NCBI GenBank assembly: GCA_045603305.1
Contig: JAZULV010000116.1
Span: 1-8,622 of the forward strand
Direction: 5' to 3'
DNA length: 8,622 nt
Source: JAFRXK01 sp045603305
GTDB lineage: Bacteria > Bacillota > Clostridia > Lachnospirales > Lachnospiraceae
Of the stretch, positions 7,326-8,622 are shown piece after piece; the first letter of the stretch is position 1, and each line of letters starts with the position of its first letter. The notes beneath the pieces are model-generated. The model saw only the letters and a list, made by a program, of their open reading frames with translations, had not been told where the DNA came from and did no database searches. Position numbers and translations under genes: made by a program.

Positions 7326-8342
7326 CTATGCTTCTCCGTCTACCTTATCATTCAATCCATAGTGTGCTCTGACTTTTGCTTCGATTACTTCCATCACTTC
7401 CGGATGTGATGCCAAATAAATCTTGGCATTCTCACGTCCCTGTCCAATCTTATCTCCATTGTATGCATACCATGCACCACTCTTATTTACCACATCAATA
7501 GACGTAGCCAAGTCAAGAATATCCCCTTCTTTGGAAATACCTTTTCCAAACATGATATCAAATTCCGCTTCTTTGAATGGAGGCGCAATCTTATTCTTCA
7601 CAATCTTAATACGAGTACGGTTTCCTACCATCTCTCCATTTTGCTTTAAGGTCTCAATTCTTCTTACGTCCATACGAACAGATGCGTAGAATTTTAATGC
7701 ACGACCACCGGTTGTTGTCTCCGGATTGCCGAACATTACCCCAACTTTTTCACGCAATTGGTTGATAAATACAACCACACAGTTGGATTTACTAATAACC
7801 GGTGTCAGCTTACGAAGTGCCTGAGACATAAGTCTCGCCTGCAGACCCACATGACTGTCTCCCATATCTCCTTCAATTTCCTGACGTGGTACAAGAGCTG
7901 CAACAGAGACAATTACGATAATATCCATTGCACCGGAACGAACCATGGTCTCCGCAATCTCTAATGCCTGATCTCCACTATCCGGTTGGGAAATATATAA
8001 TTCATCAATATCCACACCGATATTCTTCGCATATACAGGGTCAAGTGCATGCTCTGCATCAATAAATCCTGCAATACCGCCTCTTTTTTGTACTTCTGCA
8101 ATCATATGTAATGTGACTGTAGTCTTACCACTTGACTCCGGTCCATATACTTCAATAATTCTTCCTTTTGGAACTCCGCCAAGTCCAAGTGCAATATCAA
8201 GGCTTAACGACCCAGTCGGCACTGTCTCAACTGAAACATTGGCGCTCGCATCACCAAGCTTCATCACCGCTCCTTTCCCAAAATCTTTCTCTAATTTGGA
8301 AATCGCCGCATCCAGGGCTCTTTTCTTATCTTCATTTGCCAT
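7326..8342 (-). CDS. recA: Recombinase RecA with an altered Walker B residue (Asp to Val)
   Basis: A 338-residue RecA, the ATP-dependent recombinase that forms filaments on single-stranded DNA, drives strand exchange and triggers LexA self-cleavage. Visible features: Walker A GPESSGKT (67-74), the catalytic glutamate in FIDAEHALDP (E97), the L1 region EIEGDMGDSHVG (155-166), the L2 region with FGNPETTTGG (204-213) and the core 'FINQLREKVGVM' (192-203). The C-terminus is slightly short against E. coli (352 residues), which is common in clostridia. The oddity is at residue 145: the Walker B strand reads IIVIVSVAAL where the family has an Asp before Ser-Val-Ala-Ala-Leu. The codon at 7908-7910 is GTC on the coding strand; one base changes it from GAC. 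The rest of the protein shows no decay, so this is either a data error or a very recent mutation. Start support: AAGGAG at 8353-8358, 10 nt upstream. The gene is preceded by a promoter and an SOS box. Confidence 0.97.
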   Translation of the reverse strand: MANEDKKRALDAAISKLEKDFGKGAVMKLGDASANVSVETVPTGSLSLDIALGLGGVPKGRIIEVYGPESSGKTTVTLHMIAEVQKRGGIAGFIDAEHALDPVYAKNIGVDIDELYISQPDSGDQALEIAETMVRSGAMDIIVIVSVAALVPRQEIEGDMGDSHVGLQARLMSQALRKLTPVISKSNCVVVFINQLREKVGVMFGNPETTTGGRALKFYASVRMDVRRIETLKQNGEMVGNRTRIKIVKNKIAPPFKEAEFDIMFGKGISKEGDILDLATSIDVVNKSGAWYAYNGDKIGQGRENAKIYLASHPEVMEVIEAKVRAHYGLNDKVDGEA

Positions 8343-8352
8343 TTTTATCTGT

Positions 8353-8358
8353 CTCCTT
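8353..8358 (-). promoter_or_regulatory. Ribosome binding site of recA
   Basis: The minus strand reads AAGGAG with a 10-nt spacer to the ATG at 8342. Confidence 0.8.
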
Positions 8359-8365
8359 CTAAATA

Positions 8366-8379
8366 CGAACTTATGTTCG
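8366..8379 (-). promoter_or_regulatory. SOS box (LexA/DinR operator) of recA-recX
   Basis: The 14-mer CGAACATAAGTTCG on the minus strand fits the Gram-positive LexA (DinR) operator CGAAC-N4-GTTCG, with both 5-base arms perfect. It lies just downstream of the -10 element, at about +7 to +20 of the predicted transcript, where bound LexA would block RNA polymerase. recA and recX should therefore be induced by DNA damage. No lexA gene is in the window. Confidence 0.9.
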
Positions 8380-8392
8380 CCTCTTAATTAAT

Positions 8393-8421
8393 ATACTATT
8401 ATACTTGTTTCTAAATGTCAA
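8393..8421 (-). promoter_or_regulatory. Sigma-A promoter of recA-recX
   Basis: On the minus strand: a perfect -35 TTGACA (8416-8421), a 17-nt spacer and -10 TAGTAT (8393-8398). An overlapping TATAAT (8400-8405 region) is only 12 nt from the -35 and is too close to serve as its partner. The predicted start is near 8386, just before the SOS box. Confidence 0.75.
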
Positions 8422-8430
8422 CTACTTTTT

Positions 8431-8567
8431 TCTATTCAGTCATGCAACAAATATAAACGCTAAAACGTCAAGCTTGCATGTAAGTTATAAACGTATATAT
8501 TTGACATATGGTGTTTAGTTTAAGCGAGAAATAGTGCAAGCAGATTCAAGCTTTATGGCTGAATAGA
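8431..8567. repeat. 137-nt imperfect inverted repeat upstream of recA
   Basis: Outer arms TCTATTCAGTCAT (8431-8443) and ATGGCTGAATAGA (8555-8567) are complementary over 13 positions with one G/T mismatch. Inside, AAGCTTG (8470-8476) can pair with CAAGCTT (8547-8553). The spacing of the inner and outer pairs is asymmetric, so any full hairpin would have a large bulge. There is no T-tract after either arm in a position to make it a terminator. The stretch from about 8422 to 8622 holds no gene I can support. It may be a small palindromic mobile repeat or a structured RNA. Confidence 0.5.
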
Positions 8568-8622
8568 TGTTTGCAGATTTGAATGTATTTATGGACCTTT
8601 AGCATAACACAAAAACAGACGG

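Noticed and set aside
7423..8391. Plus-strand open frames opposite recA
   Set aside because: They are fully explained by the conserved recA reading frame on the other strand.
8501..8506. TTGACA on the plus strand as a promoter
   Set aside because: The sequence 17 nt downstream (GCGAGA) bears no resemblance to a -10 element.
1..8622. CRISPR array, tRNA, rRNA, insertion sequence or phage attachment site
   Set aside because: No regularly spaced repeats, transposase-like frames, or recognisable RNA gene sequences were seen on either strand.

Overview
This window looks like the chromosome of a low-GC Gram-positive bacterium, most likely a clostridial Lachnospiraceae relative. The evidence is AT-rich intergenic DNA, strong AGGAGG-type ribosome binding sites, a Gram-positive SOS (LexA/DinR) box CGAAC-N4-GTTCG before recA, a recA-recX pair, and a surface protein with BspA-type leucine-rich repeats. 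The genus assignment is inference; there is no rRNA to settle it. Every supported gene is on the minus strand, so transcription runs from high to low coordinates.

Layout in transcription order: (1) 8343-8622, the recA upstream region, with a good sigma-A promoter, an SOS box and, further out, a 137-nt imperfect inverted repeat. (2) recA (7326-8342) and recX (6710-7324), one nucleotide apart, the recombinase and its modulator. (3) A new promoter (TTGTCA-N17-TATAAT) followed by gltX (5114-6583), then an ABC-2 polysaccharide/teichoic-acid export permease (4205-5050), then a UvrD/PcrA-like helicase (2346-4202) starting only 2 nt after the permease. No other promoter is visible, so these three probably share transcripts. 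(4) A tiny gene (2061-2195) with its own promoter encodes only the first half of an XRE-type helix-turn-helix domain. (5) After a 181-nt strikingly C-poor leader comes the 5' part of a large secreted surface protein (1-1879, running off the left edge): signal peptide, about 400 residues of unrecognised mostly helical sequence, a bacterial Ig-like domain, then BspA-type leucine-rich repeats.

The most unusual observation is in RecA. The protein is otherwise intact, but the aspartate that ends the Walker B strand (Asp144 in E. coli numbering) reads as valine because of one base (codon GTC, expected GAC). This is either a sequencing or assembly error or a mutation expected to damage ATP use. Other points worth attention are the permease without its ATPase partner, the half-HTH mini-gene, and the unassigned N-terminal region of the surface protein. 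I did not find a convincing new multi-gene system; most of the window is housekeeping.
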